Shown here: positions 25,001-37,100 of the stretch, in pieces
Numbering within the stretch: position 1 is the first letter of the stretch
Layout of the letters: the number at the start of each line of letters is the position of its first letter
From: Bugula neritina
Taxonomy: Eukaryota; Bryozoa; Gymnolaemata; Cheilostomatida; Bugulidae
Direction of reading: 5' to 3'
DNA length: 64,000 nt
NCBI GenBank assembly: GCA_964035545.1
Contig: OZ037768.1
Span: 22,966,819-23,030,818, forward strand
The notes under the pieces: generated by a model
Database searches by the model: none
What the model was told of the DNA's origin: nothing
Seen by the model: the letters and a program-made list of their open reading frames with translations, nothing else
Program-made: the position numbers and the translations under genes

Positions 25001-26115
25001 TATTTTATGTGTTATATTATGCCATGTTATATTATGTTATGTTATATTGTATTATATATTATACTATATTGTATTGTGTTACATAGTATACTATATTATA
25101 TTGTGTCACATAGTATACTATATTATATTGTGTTACATATTATACTATATTATATTGTGTTACATAGTATACTATATTATATTGTGTTACATAGTATACT
25201 ATATTATATTGTGTTACATATTATACTATATTATATTGTGTTACATAGTATACTATATTATATTGTGTTACATAGTATACTATATTATATTGTGTTACAT
25301 AGTATACTATATTATATTGTGTTATATATTATACTATATTATATTGTGTTACATAGTATACTATATTATATTATGTTACATAGTATACTATATTATATTG
25401 TGTCACATATTATACTATATTATAGTGTGTTACATAGTATACTATATTATATTATGTTACATAGTATACTATATTATAGTGTGTTATATAGTATACTATA
25501 TTATATTGTGTTACATAGTATACTATATTATATTGTATTATATATTATACTATATTATAGTGTGTTACATAGTATACTATATTATATTATGTTACATAGT
25601 ATACTATATTATATTGTGTTACATATTATACTATATTATAGTGTGTTACACAGTATACTATATTATATTGTGTTACATATTATACTATATTATATTGTAT
25701 TATATATTATACTATATTATAGTGTGTTACATAGTATACTATATTATATTATGTTACATATTATACTATATTATATTGTATTATATATTATACTATATTA
25801 TAGTGTGTTACATAGTATACTATATTATATTATGTTACATATTATACTATATTACATTGTATTATATATTATACTATATTACATTGTATTACATATTATA
25901 CTATATTATATTGTGTTACATAGTATACTATATTACATTGTATTACATATTATACTATATTATATTGTGTTACATATTATACTATATTATATTGTGTTAC
26001 ATATTATACTATATTATAGTGTGTTACATAGTATACTATATTATATTGTAGTGTTCCATATTTAGCCTTGGCAAAGACATTCCAGCACATTGAAGACACC
26101 AGTGGCAGGTGATAT

Positions 26116-26146
<31 letters not shown>

Positions 26147-29100
26147 TGAGAGAACTACAAGTAGATGATGCAAAGTTCATTAGTCTCTACTCTCTGCGTG
26201 TATTTTTAGCTTTAGAAATTCAAATGCTATTACTTTCGATTTCTGACAGTCATTTAAAGTTAATTATATTTTCACTTCAGTGTCATTAGTTTATAATATT
26301 GCGAGGCTGCAGTGAAATGTTATGCAATAAAGTTGTTTCAACTTATTATCGAAAATCAATGTTGGTTCATATTTTCGTCCCGTTTGTGTTTACAGGCTGA
26401 AGATTGTGGAAATGCTGAGTAACTTTTTTCGCTCGGTGATCATTCTCAGTCCCAATGATCTCTTACAGTGTATATATTTGTGTCTCAATAAGACAGCCCC
26501 GGCCTACGAGGGAGTCGAGTTGGGTATTGGTGACGCCATCCTCATCAAGGCTCTGGCTGAAGCCACTGGTAAGCTGTGTTCATACCATAAATGGAAAATA
26601 TTACCATATATGGTCATTGTTACCATATTTGTACATACAACCAACATCAGTTGACCAATAAGTATTAAAATAACTTTTTATCATTTTAAAGAGTTGAGCA
26701 TCTTGCAAAACAGTAGTTTTTTCCTAAATTTTATTACGCTTTCAAACTATATCTAGTTTTTGCCGATTTATGTTTTTTTTTCAAATTTGACAATTTTTCA
26801 AAATTCATCTACGAATAATGTAATAATTATTTATTTCTGTTGGGGGGGGGGTGTGTTGATAATAGTTCCATAAAATGATCCCATGAACTCATGCTATTTA
26901 TTAGTCCAATGCTCAAAGTGGTCACATGTCACATCTGTTCTCTATGTTGAGATGCTGTCTGAGTGGTATAAATATGTGTTGCATTAAAAGATGTGCGTTG
27001 AGGGAATATTTACTTCCTTTTGGATGACGAATTCTATACTCCGTATCCCCCCAGGGGGGTGGCATGACAGTTTCCTTCGAGAAAAATATTTTAACTTTGC
27101 ATATTTTAATAAAAACACTTCAATTTGAGTTTAAATCTTCAACAATTTGTGTATTGTATTCGGTTATTTTTATTACATAAGAAATGTTTCTGCTTTTTAT
27201 TTGGTGAATATTTAATGAAGTTAATGACTCATAGACCAGTGAATGACCTCGACAATTTGGTGTAGACTGTTTTAATTACCAATTAAAATTTGAAAAACAA
27301 AAACTCAATCAATCTATGCTGTTGAATAATTAGCATGTTGTTTGGATGTTCGCAGGTAGAAATAGCAGCCAAATCAAAGCAGAGGCACAGAAAAAGGGTG
27401 ACTTGGGCCAAGTGGCTGAGGTGGGTCAAAGATGCTTACTTTCAATTGGTCGCTGAAATAAAATGAGCCAATCAAATTAAATAAACCCCAGATATTTATA
27501 ATTCTAATGTGTTGGTACTAACTTTTCACATATTAAATTGTTGCACATTATGATCCAAATTGCCACTATGTTAGTTACTACTGTGTGAAATGGTAACGCC
27601 AGACTGACTAAAGTAAAAGTGTGGCCTAGCAATACAAGTGCCTCTCAATGCCCTCGTTTGACTTTCTATCCGCTGATATGGAAGGGTTTGAGCCTTGTGA
27701 GTGAAGAACCCTTGACTTGCATCAACAATGATTATCTTAGCACCTACTCAATTAAAGAGGCAAACTAACACAGAGCTGAAGAGTTGTTCACACCTTCTAC
27801 TGTGTAAACATCTTACTTGCTCCTTAACAGTCCCTGTGTGTATTAGCTTTAAGTCTTGTATATTCATACATGAAATTAAATCTTATATGGTATTATAGTG
27901 TTATAGTATTATTGTGTGATTTGCATGTAGATGGTGTTACACTACCTTATAGTTATTATATAACCTACACTGTTCTATATTGTAGGTGTATGACTCACAT
28001 TGTACTATAATTTATTGTGTGGATATTACACGCATTTATGTTATATTTACAGCATTATTTGAACCTAATTTTTCTGCCTTATTGTGATATCAAGGAGTTG
28101 TCCCATTTTTCTTTATAAAAATGAATTTGTTTATTTAAAAATGTAATTTTGAGTATTACAACTGTTAATTGTAATACTCGGAGGCAATATGTTTGTGACC
28201 TTCTGCATACAAAATTTTCTTAAATTCCAAATCTAAATGTTTAGCTGGGTAAAAATAAGCTAGTTTTTAAGCAAATATTGAGAAGACAATTTTATATTTG
28301 CCTGAAATATATTTCCTAGGAGAGTCGTTCAACGCAGAAGACGTTCTACACGCCCCCTCCACTCACTATCAAAGCCGTGTTTAAGAAGCTCAAAGCCCTA
28401 GCAATGATGTCTGGGAATGCCGTAAGTCAATAACCCGTGCTAGTGGAAAGACAACTTCTGTTATCTTCAGTTATATACTAATATTATGTTGGTGGTAAAT
28501 ATTGTGAACATTCTATGCGACATGAAATGTTCAATTCATTTTGTATTTTCAAGAAATTTTGCTGTCTAATGAATCGTCACTCACAGTTTCCGAAATTAAA
28601 TAGCATCCTCTATGGCCCCTAATATTGTTGATAGCAAATTGTGTGTCTTTTGCAAGTACATCGGTATTTATCTAATAGGTTCTCATGGGTTGATTGTTCA
28701 CTGATGATTTTCACTATATATTTGCAGTTGTTTGCACATTTCCTTTCACTCACCCCTTACAGTCAACTGTTGTTCGTTACAGACCCAGGCTAATAAAGTA
28801 AATAATATAAAGGGAATGCTGATTGCCTGCAAGCACTGCGAGGCCCGCTATCTGATTCGCTCTCTCGGTGGGAAACTGAGGATAGGTTTGGCAGAGCAAA
28901 GTGTTCTGCAAGCGTTAGCTCAGGCTGTCGTACACACCCCACCCAACTCAGGTGATTTTCTGTTAGGATCTACAGCTAATTGTTTCATCGATAGGTTCTG
29001 TTTTGTTGTAGAGAGTGAGTGATTGAGTGAGTGAGTGAGTGAGTGAGAGAGAGAGAGAGTGAGTGAGTGAGTGAGTGAGTGAGTGTGTGTGTGGGTGGGT

Positions 29101-32100
29101 GAGTGGGTGAGTGAGGGAGTGAGTGAGTGAGTGAGTGAGTGAGTGAGTGAGTGAGTGAGTGAGTGAGTGAGTGAGTGAGTGAGTGAGTGAGTGAGTGAGT
29201 GAGTGAGTGAGTGAGTGAGTGAGTGAGTGAGGAGTGAGTGAGTGAGTGAGTGAGTGTGTGGGTGGGTGGGTGAGTGAGAGAGTGAGTGAGTGAGTGAGTG
29301 AGTGAGTGAGTGAGTGAGTGGGAGAGTGAGGAGTGAGTGAGAGAGAGAGTGAGTGTGTGGGTGGGTGAGCGAGTGAGTGAGTGAGTGAGAGAGTGGGTGT
29401 GTGGGTGAGCGAGTGAGTGAGTGAGTGAGTGAGTGAGTGAGTGAGTGAGTGAGAGAGAGAGTGAGGAGTGAGAGAGTGAGTGAGAGAGTGAGTGAGGGAG
29501 TGAGTGAGTGAGTGAGTGGATTAATGGGCAAGTGCTTTGCCAGTAAAGTAATTCATGATGGAATAATATACTTGTTATCATTTTGATTAGTAAATTCTAT
29601 GTCCACATCAACAGTAAATTATTGAATTTAAAAATGTTGTTTTATGCACTCTGTAATTGGTAACTCTTATGTTTGTTTGTTTGTTTGTTTGTTTGTATTT
29701 TCATCAAATTTTATGTATATTATTTGTTTATATAATTACTAGACAACCTGTAGGTGTAGTACCTAACCAGTGTGCATATATAATATATATAATAATGATG
29801 CTTTCACTGTAGAGGAAATGGTGATAGACGCAGTTAAAGGAATGTCACCAGAAAAACTTAAAGTAAAGTACAACGAAGCAGCATTAATTGTGAAGACAGT
29901 ATTTTGGTTAGTTATCTCCCCTGTCTTAAGTGTGTTGATGCCATCAGTTGTGAGAATACGGATACCTCGAAGTTTCAAACTGATAATTAAAATCATGGAA
30001 AATGACACGTGTTGAACATCTGGGTTCATTTTAAATTTTTTTTTTATAAGATTTAAAGTTGTTTCTTTCTTTTGATAATCTATACAGTGCTGTGCCAAGT
30101 AAGATGTCCTAATTTGTTAACAGTTTTATATTTTAATAATTGTTGCTAATTTGAACATTTTTAGTTGTTGTATGAGTTATAAGTTCAATAGAATAAATAG
30201 CATACATTTATATATTATATTACATATATAGTATATATTTCAGTAACTTCGATGTCAATGTATTCTAAATTACAAAGGTGTGGGCCATGGTGCTCTGTTT
30301 TGTGCTGTTGCACACAGATTGAGTTATTATCACTGCTATATATATTATTATATATTACAGTGAATGTCCCAACTATGATAAGATAATTCCCGTTCTGTTG
30401 GAAAAAGGACTGGAATCTCTCCCTGAGAATTGCAAGTTAACTCCAGGTACGTCAGAATTACCTTAAAGTATTACATAATATATATCCTGTATTTTATTGT
30501 ATAATATATGTCTTGTATATGTGTTCTGTGTTATATTATACAATGCGTATATGATATACATGTATAACCTACTTTATATTCTAAAAGTTAGGAGTTATAT
30601 TATAAAGTGGTAGGTGTGTATTGTGCAGTATATTATGATGTATTTGTGTAGCACACAAATACATCATAATATAATGGTGTTATATGTAATGTGGTACTAT
30701 AATACATTATGATATATAATATATTATATAGATATAAACAGTAATATAATAATATATTACACAATACAGGTATACCTCTCAAACCAATGTTGGCTCATCC
30801 AACCAAAGGGGTGAGTGAAGTATTCAAGAGATTTGAAGATAACCAATTTACCTGCGAGTATAAGTATGACGGGGAGAGAGCGCAGGTAATTATTTCAGTA
30901 TCAAACTTCTATCGCTCCGTTTCGTTTTGAAACTGCGAGGCATTTCCTGTCACGAGTTCAACTTCCTGTTTGAACAGATCCATGTGCTCGAGGGAGGTGA
31001 GATTCACGTGTACAGTAGAAACCAGGAGAACAACACGTCTAAGTACCCGGATATTATATCTCGAATGCCGGCAATACTGAAGGAGGGGATAACTTCCTGT
31101 ATTATAGACTCTGAGGCTGTAGCCTGGGATACTGAGAAACAGCAAATTCTACCCTTTCAGGTCCTCAGTACAAGAAAACGCAAGGTAAGTGGCTAAAAAT
31201 ATTACCGTCTGAGATTTCATTTGTTTGCCAATGGCATAGTAGAGATAGAAATTATGCTTTAACTAACTTTATTATAAAAATATTTGCTCGTTGTAATCAT
31301 AATGTGTTATTTAATATTGTAAGTAATATATTAATACATGTGTTATTTTATATAGTGATTATATAACATTTAATTGAGTACTAAAATATGTTATTTAATA
31401 TAGTAAAATATTATGTAATGTAGTAGTATGTGGTATAGTAATATATCATTTAATGTAGTAATATATAATAATAATATGTTATGTTATTTAATATAATACT
31501 ATATCCCATGTGATGTAGTACTACAATAATATATGTTTTATAAAGTAGTAATACAATAGTATGTGTTATGATATAGTAACAAAATATAGTTGCATATAAC
31601 AGGATGCTAATGAGTCAGAGATCAAGGTGCAGGTCTGTGTCTATGCCTTTGACCTTCTCTATCTCAACGGAAAGTCTCTCGTTAAAGAGACGTTCAGGAA
31701 GAGGCGGGACCTTCTGCATTCCTCCTTTGTAGAGACTCCCGGACAATTCGTGTTTGCAACTTCCTCTGATTCCACAGACACCGACGCCATCTCGGAGTTC
31801 CTTGACGAGTCTGTCAAAAGTGAGTTGTGGTTGATTTGTTGCTATGTTTACATGAATGTTGCTATGGTTACCTGAATGTTGCTATGGTTACCTGAATGTT
31901 GCTATGGTTACCTGAATGTTGCTACGGTTGCTCAACAGTTGTTATAGACACACAATCAGGGTTTAAAGTTTTCTCTAGTTCATTCTCTCAATTATTTTTT
32001 GAACACAACAATGCTTGAATTCATGTTTGTATATCTATAGACAATATTGCATTTGTAAAACTTTACTTACTTTATACTAGCCTTCAGGCAAAATAAACTA

Positions 32101-33986
32101 CTTTATTCTTGATTTCCCAACTCTTTCTTATTTTACTCTAATTTTAATTATATTTTCAGATATCTTTTGTTACTTTTCTCTCTGTGTCAATAATTTTTAT
32201 GTGGCAGTTGTTACATGACAGTTTTCTACACTTCCTGTCAGTTTTAGTGTTGAAATACCGTTGTAATTTTCTCACGTACAATAAATAAGTTCACTGTATA
32301 TCATGATTGAGTTTACTGTATATCATGACAGTGAGTTTACTGTATATCATGACGGTGAGTTTACTGTATATTATGACAGCTGGTAACTGTGAGGGACTGA
32401 TGGTGAAGACGTTAGATGAAGACGCAACCTACGAGATTGCTAAACGTTCCCACAACTGGCTGAAGCTGAAGAAGGACTACTTGGAAGGCGTCGGGGACAC
32501 GCTAGACCTCGTTGTGATCGGCGGGTATCACGGGACAGGAAAGAGGGCCGGCAAGTATGGCGGCTTTCTCCTGGCGTGTTACGACGCCGAGAACGAGGAG
32601 TATCAGACCATCTGCAAGGTGAGACAACCATTTCTAGTTACTTGTTTCTAGTTTTACTCCTGAAATTATAAATTGCCAACCGGATAACAACTTTAAAAAA
32701 TGTTGATAATTTATTAATAATATGTTGGGGATTGACTTCATTTACCTAACATGGAGTTATGTGACCTATTAAAATTACTTATGATATTTTAAGTAGCATA
32801 TATTATATATATATACATAAGTAGCTGTGGTCTAGTGCTCTGGCTTAGCAATCACATAAAGTCCTGGTTTGCTTCTTGTCAGGAATGTAGCTCCTGTGAT
32901 ACAGTCTTTCTTTCTCTTGAAAATCCAATCAGATATTCTCACAGGAATGGAGACTTTAAAGTGTAAACAAACATTAGTTCGTTACTACAATATAAATCTG
33001 TAGCATTCCGTGTCACAGTTATTGTTGAGCACATAACTCCAAGAAAGACTAAGCTCTTCTCTTACAGATTGGCACGGGGTTCAAGGATGAGGACCTGGAC
33101 TCCCACTTCACTTCGCTGAAAGACTCGGTGATAGACAAGGCTAAACCCTACTACCGGTGTAACTCCACTCTCGCACCTGACCACTGGTTCGACGTCACAC
33201 AGGTCTGGGAGGTCAAATGTGCTGACATGAGCATCTCACCCGTACACAGTGCTGCCGCAGGCTTGGTAAGATATTAGTATACAGTGCTGCCGCTAGCTTG
33301 GTAAGGTATCAGTATGCAGTGCTGCCCTTATCCAGCTGTCACTAAAACTCAGTTCCACTGTCTACAAACATAGCTATGAGCTATCACGGATTTCTGGATT
33401 GGGTTTGTGATATTAAATTACTGGATTCTCAATATTGAAAAAAATTATCACATTACTTTTTATTTTAATGAAGTATTATTTTGTAAATTGTGGTAATTGC
33501 GGTATTTAATCGACTATGAAAATGTATCTTTATTTATACTTTGTGTTCAGGTTGACTGTGAAAAAGGTGTTTCTCTAAGATTTCCCAGATTTATGAGAGT
33601 CAGGGAGGACAAAACTCCAGAGCAAGCTACAAGCAGTGCACAAGTAAGAGACAATATCTTTCTGTCCCCTAAGAATTCTGTGCTATGCCTTGTGTGCATA
33701 CTTACATGTTCTTATAATACTTACAGCTTCTTAAAATACTTACACTTTTTTGCAATTATAAGACCACATATATTATTGTGTATATTACTATGTTATTGTG
33801 CATATTACTATATTATCGTATATATTACCATATATATTACTATATTATTGTGTATATTACTATATCATGGTATATATTATTGTGTATATTACTATATTAT
33901 TTCAGATAGCGGAGATGTACAGAAATCAAGATCAAATTCAGAACCAAGACAAGTCATCCAAAACCATGGAGGAAGATTTTTATTGA
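16077..33986 (+). CDS. LIG1: DNA ligase 1
   Basis: Replicative ATP-dependent DNA ligase that seals Okazaki fragments and repair nicks. Twenty-one exons: 16077-16096, 16212-16259, 17019-17166, 18050-18164, 18734-18843, 19037-19308, 24791-24931, 26052-26108, 26396-26568, 27356-27420, 28320-28421, 28783-28951, 29813-29906, 30361-30446, 30770-30885, 30978-31184, 31603-31819, 32380-32618, 33068-33265, 33551-33643, 33906-33986. All phases close, giving 916 aa (human 919). The N-terminus MSQKSIRSFF is a canonical PCNA-interacting (PIP) box. A Lys/Ser/Pro repeat region and a second PIP-like QNAMANFF follow, then the DNA-binding domain from about YHPVEDAFW. Catalytic motifs: KYDGERAQ with the adenylated Lys, [36 protein letters not shown] and [12 protein letters not shown]. 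The intron 19309-24790 hosts a C1q gene on the other strand. The stop is 200 bp from that of ODAD2. Confidence 0.96.
19075..19218 (+). repeat. Coding 21-bp minisatellite (PSPAKKA repeats) in LIG1
   Basis: About seven 21-bp units in LIG1 exon 6 encode [14 protein letters not shown] or APSPVKK, like a histone H1 tail. The SPxK/SPVKK cores fit the cyclin-dependent-kinase consensus. A weaker continuation (STSPVK, PASPVEK) runs to about 19285. Confidence 0.9.
19812..21630 (-). CDS. C1q-domain protein with collagen stalk, 5' incomplete
   Basis: Secreted, probably trimeric C1q/TNF-superfamily protein. Minus-strand exons: 21630-21449, 21356-21285, 20559-20382, 20244-20092, 19938-19812, all in phase. 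The order is a short leader with Cys (CPCSRSVC); Gly-X-Y collagen repeats ([16 protein letters not shown] through [10 protein letters not shown]) of about 80 residues interrupted at exon edges; then a C1q head: [68 protein letters not shown] and a final MFSGYLLE. These are the usual beta-strand blocks of C1q heads. The first visible exon enters in phase 1, so at least one 5' exon with the signal peptide is unassigned, probably between 21631 and 24790. The entire found part sits inside a LIG1 intron on the opposite strand. Whether it is an immune lectin-like C1q, a C1QTNF or a cerebellin type cannot be told. Confidence 0.88.
25040..26048 (+). repeat. 27-bp satellite filling LIG1 intron 7
   Basis: About 37 copies of a 27-bp unit (atagtatactatattatatt plus gtgttac) fill intron 24932-26051. 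Because 27 is a multiple of three and the unit has no stop in two plus frames, it produces long apparent ORFs coding repeats like CYIVYYIIL. These are not real proteins. The acceptor before exon 26052 is formed at the edge of the array. Confidence 0.93.
27617..27870 (+). repeat. Possible tRNA-derived SINE copy
   Basis: A segment in the intron 27421-28319 starts with an A-box-like tggcctagcaat and has a B-box-like gggtttgagcc about 55 bp later. It shares gtgg(c/t)ctag and a later gtgtaaaca with a second segment near 32825. No clear 3' tail or flanking duplication was found. Confidence 0.3.
29011..29519 (+). repeat. (GAGT)n microsatellite in LIG1 intron 12
   Basis: Over 500 bp of GAGT repeats, interrupted by GAGA and GGGT runs, begin 60 bp after the donor at 28952. 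On the minus strand it yields spurious ORFs of Thr-His-Ser-Leu repeats. Confidence 0.97.
30629..30673. repeat. Perfect 21-bp palindrome in LIG1 intron 14
   Basis: Arms 30629-30649 and 30653-30673 are exact reverse complements around a 3-nt loop (agc). The arm begins tatattatgatg and ends tttgtgt. It lies in a 323-bp intron. Confidence 0.95.
31839..31930 (+). repeat. 20-bp minisatellite after LIG1 exon 17 donor
   Basis: Four to five copies of gttgctatggttacctgaat start about 20 bp downstream of the exon-17 donor at 31820. Confidence 0.9.
32290..32379 (+). repeat. 24-bp repeat ending at LIG1 exon 18 acceptor
   Basis: Nearly four copies of gtttactgtatatcatgaca plus gtga. The last copy ends in atgacag, which is the acceptor of exon 18. 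Earlier copies carry both an ACAG and a GTGAGT, so cryptic acceptors and donors repeat in register. Confidence 0.9.
32825..33010 (+). repeat. Possible second tRNA-derived SINE copy
   Basis: This segment opens with gtggtctagtgctctggc, resembling the 5' end and A box of a tRNA gene, followed by a weak B box (ggtttgcttc). It shares short blocks with 27617-27870. It lies in LIG1 intron 18. Confidence 0.3.
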
Positions 33987-34186
33987 TTATAAGAATAATG
34001 TAATGTAAGAAATGAGATAATTGATTATTATTACACCAATTCACCAGTCAGATTGTCTGTACTATGTATGGGATATTGAAACAGACAGTATCTCTTATAT
34101 TTATATTGTATTTTCATGTTTTCACATGGGAATGTCTTGTATTACTTTTATGCCATCCTCTTAATATACGTGTACATATGACGCGA

Positions 34187-37100
34187 CTACGAGTACTTTG
34201 CTTTCTCATTCGCTAACGCCAGTCGCCTGATATTACTAATGCAGCCCGCAGCCGCTTCCTGTAGCACGGTATCTTCTGATCCTACCATCTCCATAAGGGG
34301 CTTCACCACCCCCGCCTCGTGCATTGTAATGCAGTTGTCTGGGTCTTTGGATAGCTGAAAGAGAGCCCTAGCCGTGGATCTGTGTACGTGCTTGTCTTTA
34401 GACTTGAGGTAATGTACAAGTGGCGCCACCGCCCTTTCGTTACCAAATGATACCCTGTTGTTGCCCCAACTGCAGCACCTTGCGATGGCCTCAGCTAAGT
34501 GCCGTCTTAATTTGTCATCAGTCTAGAAAATATTAATTGAAGATTTGAATATTGCAAGTGTATGTATCAGCAATTAGCTAAGATTTAATCTTTCAAACTG
34601 TATAGCTGCAGTTAGTTTGCAGACGCTACGTATCAAGTCTCCAAATGCACATTCGATTGCTACTCACTGTGTTGGTTAATTTCGCTAACATAGGCACTAC
34701 TCCATGATCTGTAATAACAGCTAAATTCTCCTCGTCTTTTGCTATGTTTGCTATTGCTGCGCACACACTCGCTAGCACTTCCTGTTCTTCTGATTTGAGT
34801 AAGCTAACAATGAGCTCTAAACCGCCTACAAAGGACCTCACCATCTCCCCTGCATCCTGTAACAAGTTTGTATACAGAGATTACAACATAAGGGTTGTTC
34901 AAATCATTTGGAAATTTGAACTATTGTGACGGTAATTTTTTAACAAAAGAGGCAGAGTTCTTACCTTCGCGTTCTCTATACAAGGACAAATGGCCCAGGC
35001 TGCACTTGCCTGTACCTCTACATTCTGATTCTTCAATAAAGACCAAAGTAGTCTCACACCATCCAGTCTGTCTATGATACTACAAAGATATTACAGAAGA
35101 CATCTTTAATTATCTGTAATACCATCACCATTGTGAAAGGCAGCTTTTAAAGACATTATAGGAGAAATTTTTTATAAAACTATAACAATATTTGTTAGGT
35201 GCTAACTGTGATTATCATGAAGTTATAGACAGCAACTCACGCCATGTTATCCGGCTCTTCTGCACACTGACCCACTGCTCTGGTGACATTGATGAGCAGA
35301 GCTTGATTGGTGCCAGTCAGTAAATGAACTAATGGGGAGATTCCACCAGCCTTCCGGATCTGTGCTCTGTTGGGTGGATCTTTGGCACACTCTCCAAGAG
35401 CTCCCACCACGTTTACCAAAACCTGCTCAGCAATTCGTACCACACATATATATGTAATATCTCACACTAAAGCCGTGCAAACATTCCATGCAACTAAATG
35501 GTTGAGCCCAATGATGAGATATTTATAGAAATGAAGCAACGGCTAAATCATAATTATCAAACTTTAAAAGGAAGCCAAAATAATATGAAAATAGCACGTA
35601 CTGCAAGAACACAACTGTTTATAGTTAATAACTCTGCATTTTATTGGTTTGGCTATATTTTTTCATACTTATAAAATAACATGAAATAAAGCTGTAATTA
35701 TTTGACATGGAAATTACTAAAGCAAAACACTAAAAACCCAGAGTTACCTTCTTGTGTCATGACCTTAAAGAAGGCAACTCTAAATTGTTGAGAAAACTAT
35801 GCTAGAATTAATTACAAAAACAACTAGGTCCACAGTTGCATACTTCCATCACAGGAAGTTGACAAACTACACACCTTTCAGAACAAGACAATTACTCACT
35901 GTTGACTCAACAAGAACCATACTCTTGCTGCTGTATTATGCAATAGACACTACTGAATACTGAACTAGATGATAAAATTAACATTGAGGGAACTCGGACA
36001 TCAGATATATAATGTACTCAATTTACCTAGTATCTACCAAAAGTTATTTCTCCTATTATAAGTAGAGTCTGTGATAAAGACCAATAAAACTAGCCAGGAA
36101 AAATTTAAAGAATTTTCATATTTTAGTGGGTAAATGGGGTAACGCTCAAACTGTTTAATTATAACAAAAAGTTGTTTAGAATTCAATCATTTGGAGCTGA
36201 ATTTATTTAAGAATATTGTTCATATTGTTTAAAGTAAAATGATAGCAAAGTTGATTTCAAAACCTTATTTTCATCGTTACCCAGCTGTTGAATAACTTAT
36301 TCCCTGGTTTGCTAAACAAATATTTTAAAAACTAGCATTTTCTACAAACTTAGCATCCTAAATGTGAAATCATAGAATAAGAATGTGTGCCATTAGCTGC
36401 TAGGTACTTGTGAGCAATATTTACTTGAAGCAGTACATGCAAGTTGAATTCGAAAACAAAGGTCGCCAGGGATGTTTTACAAGGTTACATAATGAGTGAA
36501 ATTCAACATGCATGTATTAAAACTTTGAGAAGAGAGCACTATACTCCCTTCAGTCTTAATTTTGCAAAAACTTACTCTCCAGTCTACATCCTCTCTATGC
36601 TGAAATATATAGCAATCAAGCGTTACAACACTAGATATCAATTGATTGCTATATACATGTTGCACATTCAACTTGTGGAAAGGAAAGTTACAGCCATGTA
36701 TAAGCTAGACATTTAGCTTAAGGGAAAGATATAAAGCATAGCACCCTGTCCAATACAATACATAGCAACAATTTAAGTATGAAACCATTTATGGATCTGT
36801 TTTGGTTATCGGCTACTAAAAAAGAAACAGAAGTGGTTTCATTGCTTATAGCTTCTCTTGCATGACCAATTGAGGAAGTAGACAACAACAATTATGAGTT
36901 ATTTGTTGTTACCTCCATCGATACAGGAAAATTTACCGCAGCCAACTGCAAATTACATAACTTTTGTAATCTACACGCTACTTGGTGAAACATGAAGCAT
37001 GTCTGAAAGAACACCTATTATTTTATCACAAACAGCTGAGTTTTTTGCAGGCTTAATATTGAATCCTGTAATAGACATAACAGAAAGGGCTAGTATAATG

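Noticed and set aside
24804-26065. Long ORFs of 415 and 352 codons with CYIVYYIIL / HSILYYIVL repeats
   Set aside because: They are the translation of a 27-bp intronic satellite without stops. The first 40 residues are the real LIG1 exon 7; the rest lies between a valid donor and acceptor.
28920-29581. Minus-strand ORFs of about 200 codons with Thr-His-Ser-Leu repeats
   Set aside because: Pure translation of the (GAGT)n microsatellite in a LIG1 intron, partly antisense to LIG1 exon 12.
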